From contig JADYZN010000017.1 in assembly GCA_020853095.1 (NCBI GenBank), positions 1 through 60,628 of the forward strand: DNA of 60,628 bases, given 5' to 3'. A program made the translations under genes and the position numbers. This DNA comes from Phycisphaerales bacterium. GTDB lineage: Bacteria > Planctomycetota > Phycisphaerae > Tepidisphaerales > Tepidisphaeraceae. Under the pieces are notes generated by a model. It did no database searches. It saw only the letters and a program-made list of their open reading frames with translations, and was not told the origin of the DNA. Of this stretch, positions 47,241 to 57,330 are shown in pieces (positions within the stretch are counted from its first letter, which is position 1; each line of letters begins with the position of its first letter).

Positions 47241-48281
47241 TCAATTCTCCTGATGGTCGCACCTCCTTCCGGCCGATTCGCGCCAGATGAATTGCGATGG
47301 AACGATTCGCCGCCGTGCCGGCAAACCGGAGTCATCCAGTCGGGAAAAAATCAACTCCTCGATCGCATCGGCCACTTTTTCATCATGTCGTTCGATGCTC
47401 GCCAGCGGTGGCGACATCGCGACACAGAAAGGCGCATCGTTGCATCCAATGACTGTGACATTTTCCGGCGTGAGCAGACCTTTGTCGCGCAACCAGACGA
47501 GGGCCGCCGACGCAATCTCATCATTCGTGCAAATCAAGCTGTCAAACGGAAATTTGTCCGGAAATTGATTGGTCAACATGGCGATTGCCTGATCCATCAG
47601 TTTCCATGGATCGCCGCCGCCGGAGATGTTTATTGCCGACTGATCCGAGACAGACATGCCTCTTTGCCTGCAATGACCAAGAAAAGCCTCGACTTTGCTG
47701 ATGTTTCCATGGGGGCTGAGAATTGCCGGCCTTTTTCGGCCGGCATTCGCCAGATGATCCGCTGCCTGGACATACCCCGCGACCATGTCATGCTGGATCA
47801 GGTCAACCGGCAGCGACAAAGATTCCGCGCTGACGACGACCGCCGCCTTGAACTCCTTCAATTGCCGGGAGAACTCATCCATCACCAAAGCAGGCGAGTG
47901 CCGGAGAACGACCGCATCGACACCCCTCATGCGACATTCCATCAATTGCCGCCTTGTCACCTCCGGATCGGACATGCAATCGAACAGATAGGTGGTATAC
48001 CCCCGGTTCTGCGTCCGTAAGGTGATATTCCTTGCCATTCCCTCGCTTAAATGCGGCCCGGCCAAGTCCCACAACAAACCGATGGTCATGGTGCTTTTGC
48101 CCGCCAGCCCCCGCGCCAGCGGATTACGCACATAATTGAGCCGTTTGGCGATTTCCCGGACTTGCCGCTGGGTTTCCGAGCGCAATCCCAGCTCATCGCC
48201 GCGGTTATTGAGAACCAGGCTGACAGTCGAATGACTAAGCCCTGCTTCCCTGGCGATGCTACGAATGCTGGCTGGCTTCAC
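47241..48281 (-). CDS. LacI-family transcriptional regulator
   Basis: A 346-residue repressor with an N-terminal HTH (SIRSIAREAGLSHSTVSLVL), hinge region (LNYVRNPLARGLAGKS) and a periplasmic-binding-like sugar domain. Start is GTG at 48281 with GAGG upstream. The promoter overlaps a 25-bp inverted repeat, a likely autoregulatory operator. It heads the LamG-pseudopilin-DUF4838 row as a GntR/LacI hybrid heads the first row. Ligand unknown. Confidence 0.92.
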   Translation of the reverse strand: MKPASIRSIAREAGLSHSTVSLVLNNRGDELGLRSETQRQVREIAKRLNYVRNPLARGLAGKSTMTIGLLWDLAGPHLSEGMARNITLRTQNRGYTTYLFDCMSDPEVTRRQLMECRMRGVDAVVLRHSPALVMDEFSRQLKEFKAAVVVSAESLSLPVDLIQHDMVAGYVQAADHLANAGRKRPAILSPHGNISKVEAFLGHCRQRGMSVSDQSAINISGGGDPWKLMDQAIAMLTNQFPDKFPFDSLICTNDEIASAALVWLRDKGLLTPENVTVIGCNDAPFCVAMSPPLASIERHDEKVADAIEELIFSRLDDSGLPARRRIVPSQFIWRESAGRRCDHQEN

Positions 48282-48295
48282 GTTCAGTACCTCAC

Positions 48296-48336
48296 CCGTG
48301 TTAGAACAATATTAACACGGTTTAGGTATTCGTCAA
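48296..48336 (-). promoter_or_regulatory. LacI-family promoter with overlapping operator
   Basis: On the minus strand TTGACG (48336-48331) and TAATAT (48314-48309) are 16 bp apart, five and four of six matches. A perfect inverted repeat CCGTGTTA / TAACACGG with a 9-bp centre (48296-48320) covers the -10 and the likely start point. Position and length suit a LacI-family dimer, so the gene probably represses itself and may control the genes downstream. Confidence 0.7.
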
Positions 48337-48657
48337 GTACATTTTTTTTACGCGACTATCCGTTTTAAATATTTGAGATAACCCATTGCCAAATACGCAC
48401 CTTCGATTGCATGGTGTAGTAGGAGTTTTGGCTGAATCCGTGCTCCCGGCTCAATTGCTCGACTGGCTCAGACGCCATATCCGACCACCCGTTACACGGT
48501 TTTCAACATCCTGAAGCTCAAAACGGGTAGTCGCGTATTGTTTTTTATTGGCAGCATATTGCCTTTTTGTAAAATAGTTGGCAGGTCATATGAATGGGAG
48601 TGACAACGAATTATCCGTTGTCCGGACAAGCATTTCGCAACGCAAATGGGAGTTGGG
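48337..48657. other. spacer before the giant RHS gene, with promoter
   Basis: About 320 bp with no gene of known kind. On the plus strand TTGGCA (48548-48553) and TAAAAT (48570-48575), 16 bp apart and each five of six matches, form a good promoter. The leader holds a 12-bp perfect palindrome TTGTCCGGACAA (48618-48629). The part 48410-48530 is unexplained, perhaps an old gene remnant. Confidence 0.5.
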
Positions 48658-51600
48658 ATGTTGAAGGAAGGACAATTCTGCGGGCGATCGAGCCGTGCCG
48701 GCCGGAGACGGCGAATGATATTGCGTTCGTCGATTGAACCGTTGGAGCGGCGATTGCTGCTGGCGGCGATCTCTTGGACAGGGGGAAGCGGATTCTGGGA
48801 TGACACTTCGCAGTGGGATTTGGGGCGCAAGCCGGTATTTGGGGATGATGTCACGATCGGCGGCAGCGGAATTACAGTCACGGTGCGCAATGCGAACGAG
48901 AGGGCGAACAGCCTGAATGCGGCCGCGACTCTGGCGCTGGACAATGGTTCATCACTATTTGTGGACGCCACCAGCACACTGGGCGGATCGCTGGCCATCA
49001 ATGGCGGCACGCTGACGCTGGTCGGCGCTGCGACACTGGCGGGAACGTTCACCTGGACCGGCGGGAAACTTGCCCCAACAGCGGGTTTAGCCGCCAACGG
49101 ACCAATCTCCATCAACAGCACAACCAATGTCACCCTGAGCGGCGACCTGACCGTCAACGGCGTCGTCACTCATGACAACACCGGCAACCTTGCCCTGACC
49201 AATACCTCCGATCTGATCATCAACAGCGATTACAACATGACCTCAGACGCGGGAATCACAACCGCTTCCGGTCTTGGCGGAGCCATACCCAATATTCATC
49301 TTGCGGGCGGACTCCATAAGACCGGCGGTGTCGGCACTTCGGTGATCGATGCCGACGGCATCATGAATCTTCTGTTTGAAGGGGGCGACCTGGATGTGCA
49401 GTCGGGCAATTTGACGATATCGGATATTCATGGAACATCCACCGTCGGCGTTGACATCCATGTCGCGGGCGGATCGACGCTGCTATTTTCCAGCCCGGCG
49501 GTCACCTGGTCGGGAACAATCAACGGGACGGGCACCGGATCGGTACAGTTGGCCGAAACGGCAATCTCCGCCGGCGCGGGGGGGCTGACGTTTAACTTTG
49601 TGGAAAACCAGTTGCAATGGATGAGCGGCAGCATTTTGAGCAGCGCCGCCAACCCCTTTACCAATGCCGGTGGGATCACGCTGGTCGGGATGGATGACAA
49701 AACGGTCGGCGTCTTTCTTAACAACTCAGGTCATTGGACGCATGGCGGCAGCGGCCGACTGATTCCAACCACATCCGGTGGTGCGACAACGTTCAACAAT
49801 CTCAGCGGGGGAATTTACGATTTCAGCGCGGACGCTGATAACTCGATTTACTCGTTTAATAATGCCGGACTGGTGCGCAAGGCGGCGGGAACGGCGCATT
49901 CCAATTTCACGGGAGTCGGCGGTTTTCATAATGAGGCCGGGGGAACAGTGCAGGTGCTATCGGGCAAGCTGGTGTTTGAAGGGGGCAGCACGTTCACCGG
50001 CGGAACGAATTTCAATATCGCCTCGGGCGCTGTGCTGGAGTTCGCCGGGACGAATTATCATACCTTCATCGGTGGGACATACACCAATACAGGTCTGGGG
50101 ACCATTCACGCCATCGGACCGATCCAGGGGGACAACACCACACCCGCCACGTTCAATTTCACAGGCGGGGCGTTCCAGGTGGACACATTCGGGCAACTGT
50201 GGGGGACGTTCACCAACGCCGGGACGCTCAATATCGAAGGCAATGACCGGATTTACGTCCGGGCGACGATCACCAACACCGGAACGATCTATCAATTCGG
50301 GACGACAACGCTTCAGGTCAACGCCAATTCACGAATTATCAATCAGGGAACGTACGACATACTCGGCGATGGACACATTCTGCTGCGATACGACCTGTCA
50401 TACGGCAATGTGCCCTTCACCAACAGCGGAACACTGCGCAAGTCCGGCGGGACGGGAACAAGTCGATTCGGACACGAAACCAGCGCACAGGGCGTGATGG
50501 TGCTGGACAACACCGGCACAATCGAGGCAGGGTCGGGCACGCTGGCAATTGAAGACACAGTCACGCAAGTTTCAGGGACGACTCTTGGAGGTGGAACATG
50601 GATCGCGGGGGCTTCATCGGCGATGACGTTCCCGGTCAATCTCACCGCCAGCAACGGGTCCATCGTACTGGATGGGGCAGGAGCCGCGTTGGGCGGAGTG
50701 GGCTTGTCATCATTCACCAATGGCGGCCAATTAACGCTGGGACCGGCCGGCCATTTGAACATTGCCGGCGATTACATCCAGACCGGAGCCGGGACACTGA
50801 CAGCACAGGTGGGCGGACCGCCTGCGTCCGGACAGTTTGGATCGATGGCCGTGAGTGACAATGCGACGCTTGGGGGAACTTTCGTGGCAACCGCGATTGG
50901 CGGTTTTGGACCGACATCGGGGCAGCTATATACGGTGCTATCCGCCAGTGCCATCAGCGGGGCGTTCGCAGCAATGAACACACCGGCCGAATTGACACCG
51001 ACGGTTTCAGCCAATTCAGTTGTTTTGAACGGATCGGGCGATCCAATCAACCTGACCGTCGCCAGCGTGACCGCGCCAGCCACCGGTCGGCCTGGCGCGG
51101 CGACAAACATCGGTTATTCGGTGCAGAATCTGGTGGGTGATGTCGGCTCAACGGGAACATGGGTGGATTCGCTCTATTTGTCGAAGGATGCAACATTTGA
51201 AGCGCACGATCTGTTGATTGGCCGTCAAACCCACACAGGCGGGGTGGCCGCCGGGGGATCATACAACGAAACATTTACCGGCCCCCTGCCGGTGGCTCTG
51301 GACGGCGATTATCACATCATCGTACTGGCCGACTCGCGTGGATTGGTTTCAGATTCGGACCGCACCAACAACTTCGGTATTTCGAGCGGAACGACCGCGG
51401 TAAGCCTTCCTGCGCTGTCCATCGGTTCGCAGACACAGGGCACAGTTGATGTGGGTCAGAATGTTTATTATTCACTTTCCTTACAGGCCGGGCAGGATGT
51501 CCTGCTGAATACAAATTTTACCGTCGGTCGGCAGGGGCAGGTTTATGTTCGACATGGCGAATTGCCGGATACGACCCATTTTGACAGCACCAGTGCCGAT

Positions 51601-54600
51601 TACACAGCGATTGTGCAGCCGGTATTGATCCATGCGAACCAGACGGGCCGGTATTTTGTCCTGATTCACGGCATCGATGAAGCGGCCGGCGGGAAGGCAT
51701 TTGACATCATACCCTCCATTGTGACGGCCGGCCCGACATCGGTTACGGCCAATCATGGGAGCAATCTGGGAACCACAACTGTCACCATTTCCGGATCCGG
51801 ATTCAATCATAATTCCACCGCCTCGCTCATTTTGGGCGGAACGGTGCGAGCGGCCAGCCGCGTGCAATGGGTCGATGGCAACACGCTGTTCGCAACATTC
51901 GACCTGACTGGTCTGGCGGAGGGTGCATACGACCTGCAAACCACCACAGACGGCGCTTCTGCCACGCTGGCGGATGCGTTTATCGTCAATGCCGCACCGG
52001 TTGGGAACCTGGATTACACCCTGACGCATCCCGCTTTTATTCTGGCGGGAAGAACGGTGGATTTAACACTGGAATACATTAACCGGGGCGAAACCGATCT
52101 GCCTGCGCCGTTGTTCATTTTGTCAACGGACAATGGGAAATTCCGGCTGCCGGACCAGACGGGTTTTGTGGAGGATCACATAGAAGTGCTGGGGATCAAT
52201 CATTCCGGTCCTGCCGGAGTCTTGCCGCCGGGCGCGCGGGGGACGATTACAATCCCATTCATGCCGACGGTGATCGGTTCGCATGTGAAATCCAATTTCA
52301 CACTGATTCAGGCGCCGCGCAATTTGACAATGGACTGGTCTCATCTGAAGGAAGACCTGCGGCCGGTTGGGTTGTCGGATGAGGCATGGGGCGCGATTTT
52401 CGGAAATTTTATGGCGCAGGTCGGCACCACCAGCGGCCAATATGCGGATGTTATTCGGGAAAATGCGAATTATCTGAGCGGGCTGGGGCAATCCATCAAC
52501 GATCCTTCACGGTTGCTGGCTTATGAACTTATGCAGGCGGGAAATTTTGGTGAAATCAGCAGGCGATATGCGATGAGCGCATTCGGTCGCGGACAGGCCG
52601 ATCCGTTCGACCTTCGCGCCCAAACCGACGCGGGTGGTAACGTCACGATCCGTGTCGGGGGACGGGGGAGAATTTTCCTGAAGCAGTTGGATGGAAGCTA
52701 TGTCGATCCAGCCGGTGATGGTGGATCATTGAGCCGGGATGGAACCGGCCGATACACCGTTCGAGAAAAGACAGGTGAAATCACGGAATTTTCGGCCGAT
52801 GGGAAATTGGATCGTATTTCGGATGCCAACGGCAATTCGCTGACCGCTCATTACACAACCGGCCGGTTGAGCAGCCTGGTCAGTTCCAGCGGCGACACGA
52901 CTGGTTTTGCTTACAACCCGGCCGGACGGATCAGCGCCATCACCGACGCCGTGGGGCGGGTGACGACGTATGCCTACGATGCCTCCAACGAGCATCTGTT
53001 GTCGATCACATCCGCGGGCGGAACGATCTCGATGTCCTACATAAGTGGTCAAGGGGCCGCTACCGAACACGCCGTTTCGTCCATCGCTTATGCGGATGGA
53101 ACGCACACTTACTTTGAATATGATGCGCAGGGCCGGTTGACGAAGGTTTCGCGCGACGGCGGAGCCGAGGCGCGAACATTCAGTTATGACACGTTGGGAA
53201 ACGTGACAATCACCGATGCGCTGGGGCGGACAACAAAGATTTACCGAAACGCTGCTAACCAGGTGGCCGGCATCGAGGATGCGATGGGAAACCTGGCCGC
53301 AATGGGCATGGGAAGCCTGTCAAAACCCGGTGGGTTGCTGGAATCCATCACCTTTGATGACCGGGGCAATGCAACACAGGTTCGCGATGCGGCCGGCAAC
53401 GCGCTGGGGTTGTCTTATGATTCAATATTCAATCGCCTGCTGAACATGACCGATCCGCGCGGATATTCCACCGCGCTGGGATATGATGCCAACGGGAATT
53501 TGACTTCGATCACCGATCCAGCCGGCCAGACGCAGAGCTTTACTTACGATGCCCAGGGGCGCCCCACTTCACTGACGACGGCGGTTGGGACACAGACAGT
53601 GGTTTATAATTCGGCCGGACTGATCTCCCAACGGACCTATGCGGATGGTTCATCGGTTCAATACTCCTACGATGCCCATCGCAATCTGTTGTCGGCGACC
53701 GATGGATCGGGAACCGTGGGTTTCACCTACGATTCGGCTGACCGGATGACATCCGTCACCTATCCAGATGGGATGTCGCTGGCATACACATATGACTCCG
53801 CCGGCCGGCGCACCCGCATGACGGACCAGACAGGCTTCAGCACCACTTACGGCTATAATTCCCTTGGCCGATTGGCATCGATCTCCGATGGCAGCGGCGC
53901 CGTCGTCGCCTCGTATGCCTACGATGCCACCGGCCGGCTGGAACGGGTGGATCGCGGCAATGGAACCGCCACGACATATGGTTACGATGCGGTTGGCAAC
54001 ATTCTATCAGTGGCCAATCTCGCCCCCGGCGGAGGAACCCAATCGCAGTTCACATACACTTATGATGCCCTGGGCCGCCGCACATCCGTGACCGGCGCGG
54101 ATGGAACGACAAGCTACCAATACGATGCCTCCGGGCAACTGACGCGCGCCGCTTTCCCGAATGGCCGAACGATTGACTACGCCTACGACCCCAACGGCAA
54201 TCGCACCGGCGTCATCGACAGCACGGCGGGAACCGATGGCTATTCCAGCAACAATCTGAATCAATATTCATCCATCGACAGCAATGCGCTGACCTACGAT
54301 GGGGATGGGAACCTGCTCTTGGGTGATGGTGCCACCTACACTTACAATGCACGCGGCCAGTTGGTCTCCACATCCGTTGGCGGCGACACATTCGCCTACA
54401 CATATGATGCCACCGGCAACCGCCTGACCGTCACCCGCAACGGCGTCACCACCCGGCAGCTGGTCGATGTGCAAAGCGGATACGGCGGCACAATCGTCGG
54501 CGATTTTCAATCCATTGGCGACCCGCTGCGTCATTACATCTACGGATTGGGGTTGACCAGCCAGATCGCCGCGGGTGCATCGAGCTATTATGATTTTGAT

Positions 54601-57258
54601 GCGCTGGGCAATACCGTTGCATTGACGGATGGCAGTGGCCAGGTCATCAGCGCCTACACTTATCTGCCATTTGGCGAGCTTCTTTCTTCCAGTGGTTCGA
54701 CGGTCAATCCTTTCACCTTCTCCGGCCAATTCGCCGTCTCTGATCGTGGTGACGGGTTGTATTTCATGTCCAGCCGGTCATTTGATCCATCACTTGGACG
54801 TTTTACATCGCGTGATCCACTGGGTTTTGCGGCGGGAGATGCGAACCTGTACCGCTATGTCCACAACGATCCGATCAATTCCGTGGACCCAACCGGCCTG
54901 GCTCCATTGGTCGCACCTCCCTCATCGACTGCGGTTCGTCTGTCGCAGGCGTTCGAGCAAGCTCTGATGGGCGGCGCGCGAACCGTATCCGAAGCACCAC
55001 TGGTGCAGACAGTGAATAATTTCTTTGCCAACAGGGCCACCCAGCTCGCAGCACAGAACGCCGTTCGTGCGGGTGTGGAAGAAGGCGTCGTCAGCGGCGC
55101 ATTCGATTCGGTGATGGCAGGCTCCCTGCTGGACACGCTGGCCGCACAGGAGGCGGCCGCCCAAGTGGCGATACAGAACACCGGCCGGGCGGGCGTTGAG
55201 ATCGGCCTTGGCGGCACACTGTTTCCCAGCGCCTCGTCGGCCGTTACCGAATCGGCCGCCGGCAACGTCGCCCGCACGGCCGTCAGTGGCGGAGGATCGC
55301 GTCTCATCGGCATGGTCGGCAGCGGCGGCATCGGGATTCTCTTCGCCGAGTTTGACATCTGGAACCAACAGCTTGATTTTGAGCGTGAATTTCCCGATGG
55401 CGATCCGGTCCCCGTGCAGGAAGTCATCAACGGCCCCCAATACGCCAAAACGATCCGCAAGCCGCTGGTGTCGGAATTGCTCAAGCGCAACGACGGCTCG
55501 GTGTCGCAGGATACGCTGTTGTTTTATCTTAAACTCCAATCCGACCAGGAACGCCTCCGCGCCGGCCGACCCATCCAGCCGATGGAACAGGTTACCTCTG
55601 TTGACCCCAACGACATCGTCGGTCCGGGCGGTTATGGCCAAGCGGGATTCATCGCCCCCGATCTGGTAATGCCCTATACCATCAACTTTCAGAATAAACC
55701 CGATGCCTCCGCCCCAGCGCATGTGGTCACCATTACTCAGACCCTCGACTCAGACCTGGACTTGTCCACCTTCGCATTTGGCGACATGGGATTCGGATCC
55801 ACACATGTGACCGTCCCGCCAGGCCGTCAGACATTCACCACAACCGTCCCTCTCAGCGGCACGTTGCGCGTGGACATCACGGCGAACCTCGACATCCCGA
55901 CCCGAACCCTCAGTTGGACCTTCACCAGCATCGACCCGGCCACGGGCGACGACCCCATCGATCCATTTTCAGGGTTCCTCCCGCCCGATGCGGCCGCCGG
56001 CCAGGGACAGGGATTCGTCAACTACACCATCCGCGCTGCCGCCAACTCCCCCACCGCCACCGTCATCGACGCCCAGGCGAGCATCGTCTTCGACACCAAC
56101 GCGCCGCTGGCCACCCCCGCCATCGTCAACACCATCGACGCCGGCCCACCGGTCAGTTCCATCGTGGCGCTGCCGGCGCAGATACCCACCTCATACCTGA
56201 TTCAGGCTGCCGGAACGGATGATGCTGGCGGATCGGGCATCGGATTTTACGATTTTTACGTCTCCACCGATGGCGGCCCCTTTGAACGATTCGCCTCGGC
56301 CGTCCCAACTTCCTCCACCTTGTTCCAGGGTGTTTCCGGTCACACCTACGGCTTTTACAGCATCGCCACCGACAACGTCGGCAACGTCGAACCTTCCAAA
56401 TCCGCCGCCGAGGCCACCACAATGACGACTGAAGGAATCGCTCTGATCCCCGATCCCGCCGATCCTTCCAGACAGGCCCTGTACGTTGGCGGAACCACCA
56501 ATGCCGACCGAATCCGGCTGCTGCGCCTGCAGGATGGACGCATTCGCCTGTTAATGAACGGTTCAAACAAAGGCGCGTTCACCGTCACCAGTTCTGTCAT
56601 CGTGAACGGCGACGAAGGCAACGATACGATCATTGTCGCCCCCAATATCACCCTGCCCACGATCCTCGATGGCGGCGCCGGTGATGACATTATCATCGGC
56701 GGGCGCGGCATCAACACACTCACCGGTGGCAACGGCAATGATCTTTTGTACTCCCCAGGCTCATCCGGCCGTTTATACGGCGGCGCCGGCAACGACCGCC
56801 TGCGGGCCGCCGGCCGTTCCAACCTGCTCAACGGCGAAGACGGGCACGACTCGCTGCTCGCCTATCAAAACAACATCCTGCTTGGCGGCACGGGTAACGA
56901 CCGTCTGATTGCCGGCTTCAACAACCTGCTGATCGGCGGCACGGGATATGACCGCCTGCAACCCAATCGCGGCGGCATCCTCATCGGCGGCACAACATCC
57001 TATGACTCGGACCCGGCGGCTTTATTCTCCATACTCGATGAGTGGCGTCGTACGGACATCGTCTATTCACTGAAGGTGGATCATCTGACCCACGGCGGCG
57101 GACAAAATGGCACGACGATATTCAATCAACCAACCCTGTGGGCCGACGAAGAACCGGACCTGTTGACCGGCCACACGGCATTGGACTGGTTCATCGCCTC
57201 GCCAAATGACCTGATTCGCGGCCGACAACCACGGCAGGAAATCCTCACAACGATCTGA
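48658..57258 (+). CDS. giant LEPR-type surface protein with CARDB, TIG, RHS and RTX-like parts
   Basis: About 2,866 residues, presumably at the cell surface. An N-terminal LEPR-type motif (EPLERRLLLAA, residues about 24-36) marks planctomycete export. Order: beta-repeat region (to about 790), CARDB (797-905), pre-peptidase-like (920-1010), TIG/IPT (1024-1110), RHS/YD repeats (1380-1970), RHS core ending DPLGFAAGDANLYRYVHNDP (near 2055), a linker with no visible toxin, a beta domain (2340-2480), and RTX-like Ca-binding repeats such as GGAGDD, GGNGND and GGTGND (2640-2780). The preferred start has GGGAG upstream; ATG at 48646 is possible. RHS cores usually end in a toxin tip with a downstream immunity gene. 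Neither is present, so this is more likely adhesive or structural. Confidence 0.82.
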   Translation: MLKEGQFCGRSSRAGRRRRMILRSSIEPLERRLLLAAISWTGGSGFWDDTSQWDLGRKPVFGDDVTIGGSGITVTVRNANERANSLNAAATLALDNGSSLFVDATSTLGGSLAINGGTLTLVGAATLAGTFTWTGGKLAPTAGLAANGPISINSTTNVTLSGDLTVNGVVTHDNTGNLALTNTSDLIINSDYNMTSDAGITTASGLGGAIPNIHLAGGLHKTGGVGTSVIDADGIMNLLFEGGDLDVQSGNLTISDIHGTSTVGVDIHVAGGSTLLFSSPAVTWSGTINGTGTGSVQLAETAISAGAGGLTFNFVENQLQWMSGSILSSAANPFTNAGGITLVGMDDKTVGVFLNNSGHWTHGGSGRLIPTTSGGATTFNNLSGGIYDFSADADNSIYSFNNAGLVRKAAGTAHSNFTGVGGFHNEAGGTVQVLSGKLVFEGGSTFTGGTNFNIASGAVLEFAGTNYHTFIGGTYTNTGLGTIHAIGPIQGDNTTPATFNFTGGAFQVDTFGQLWGTFTNAGTLNIEGNDRIYVRATITNTGTIYQFGTTTLQVNANSRIINQGTYDILGDGHILLRYDLSYGNVPFTNSGTLRKSGGTGTSRFGHETSAQGVMVLDNTGTIEAGSGTLAIEDTVTQVSGTTLGGGTWIAGASSAMTFPVNLTASNGSIVLDGAGAALGGVGLSSFTNGGQLTLGPAGHLNIAGDYIQTGAGTLTAQVGGPPASGQFGSMAVSDNATLGGTFVATAIGGFGPTSGQLYTVLSASAISGAFAAMNTPAELTPTVSANSVVLNGSGDPINLTVASVTAPATGRPGAATNIGYSVQNLVGDVGSTGTWVDSLYLSKDATFEAHDLLIGRQTHTGGVAAGGSYNETFTGPLPVALDGDYHIIVLADSRGLVSDSDRTNNFGISSGTTAVSLPALSIGSQTQGTVDVGQNVYYSLSLQAGQDVLLNTNFTVGRQGQVYVRHGELPDTTHFDSTSADYTAIVQPVLIHANQTGRYFVLIHGIDEAAGGKAFDIIPSIVTAGPTSVTANHGSNLGTTTVTISGSGFNHNSTASLILGGTVRAASRVQWVDGNTLFATFDLTGLAEGAYDLQTTTDGASATLADAFIVNAAPVGNLDYTLTHPAFILAGRTVDLTLEYINRGETDLPAPLFILSTDNGKFRLPDQTGFVEDHIEVLGINHSGPAGVLPPGARGTITIPFMPTVIGSHVKSNFTLIQAPRNLTMDWSHLKEDLRPVGLSDEAWGAIFGNFMAQVGTTSGQYADVIRENANYLSGLGQSINDPSRLLAYELMQAGNFGEISRRYAMSAFGRGQADPFDLRAQTDAGGNVTIRVGGRGRIFLKQLDGSYVDPAGDGGSLSRDGTGRYTVREKTGEITEFSADGKLDRISDANGNSLTAHYTTGRLSSLVSSSGDTTGFAYNPAGRISAITDAVGRVTTYAYDASNEHLLSITSAGGTISMSYISGQGAATEHAVSSIAYADGTHTYFEYDAQGRLTKVSRDGGAEARTFSYDTLGNVTITDALGRTTKIYRNAANQVAGIEDAMGNLAAMGMGSLSKPGGLLESITFDDRGNATQVRDAAGNALGLSYDSIFNRLLNMTDPRGYSTALGYDANGNLTSITDPAGQTQSFTYDAQGRPTSLTTAVGTQTVVYNSAGLISQRTYADGSSVQYSYDAHRNLLSATDGSGTVGFTYDSADRMTSVTYPDGMSLAYTYDSAGRRTRMTDQTGFSTTYGYNSLGRLASISDGSGAVVASYAYDATGRLERVDRGNGTATTYGYDAVGNILSVANLAPGGGTQSQFTYTYDALGRRTSVTGADGTTSYQYDASGQLTRAAFPNGRTIDYAYDPNGNRTGVIDSTAGTDGYSSNNLNQYSSIDSNALTYDGDGNLLLGDGATYTYNARGQLVSTSVGGDTFAYTYDATGNRLTVTRNGVTTRQLVDVQSGYGGTIVGDFQSIGDPLRHYIYGLGLTSQIAAGASSYYDFDALGNTVALTDGSGQVISAYTYLPFGELLSSSGSTVNPFTFSGQFAVSDRGDGLYFMSSRSFDPSLGRFTSRDPLGFAAGDANLYRYVHNDPINSVDPTGLAPLVAPPSSTAVRLSQAFEQALMGGARTVSEAPLVQTVNNFFANRATQLAAQNAVRAGVEEGVVSGAFDSVMAGSLLDTLAAQEAAAQVAIQNTGRAGVEIGLGGTLFPSASSAVTESAAGNVARTAVSGGGSRLIGMVGSGGIGILFAEFDIWNQQLDFEREFPDGDPVPVQEVINGPQYAKTIRKPLVSELLKRNDGSVSQDTLLFYLKLQSDQERLRAGRPIQPMEQVTSVDPNDIVGPGGYGQAGFIAPDLVMPYTINFQNKPDASAPAHVVTITQTLDSDLDLSTFAFGDMGFGSTHVTVPPGRQTFTTTVPLSGTLRVDITANLDIPTRTLSWTFTSIDPATGDDPIDPFSGFLPPDAAAGQGQGFVNYTIRAAANSPTATVIDAQASIVFDTNAPLATPAIVNTIDAGPPVSSIVALPAQIPTSYLIQAAGTDDAGGSGIGFYDFYVSTDGGPFERFASAVPTSSTLFQGVSGHTYGFYSIATDNVGNVEPSKSAAEATTMTTEGIALIPDPADPSRQALYVGGTTNADRIRLLRLQDGRIRLLMNGSNKGAFTVTSSVIVNGDEGNDTIIVAPNITLPTILDGGAGDDIIIGGRGINTLTGGNGNDLLYSPGSSGRLYGGAGNDRLRAAGRSNLLNGEDGHDSLLAYQNNILLGGTGNDRLIAGFNNLLIGGTGYDRLQPNRGGILIGGTTSYDSDPAALFSILDEWRRTDIVYSLKVDHLTHGGGQNGTTIFNQPTLWADEEPDLLTGHTALDWFIASPNDLIRGRQPRQEILTTI

Positions 57259-57276
57259 CAAATCCAATAAACAAAC

Positions 57277-57306
57277 GGGGCGGGCCGGTATTAGGCGGCT
57301 CGCCCC
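57277..57306 (-). terminator. intrinsic terminator between two convergent surface-protein genes
   Basis: A 10-bp stem with one G-T wobble (57277-57286 with 57297-57306), 10-nt loop. On the minus strand it is followed by a T-rich stretch (GTTTGTTTATT), so it probably serves the minus-strand gene and may block plus-strand readthrough. Confidence 0.65.
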
Positions 57307-57330
57307 GGAAAAACTGCGGCAATTCGGCGA

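Noticed and set aside
54900-55650. Toxin tip of an RHS-type polymorphic toxin
   Set aside because: The segment after the core reads as alanine-rich linker without a recognised toxin motif and no immunity gene follows; kept only as an open check.
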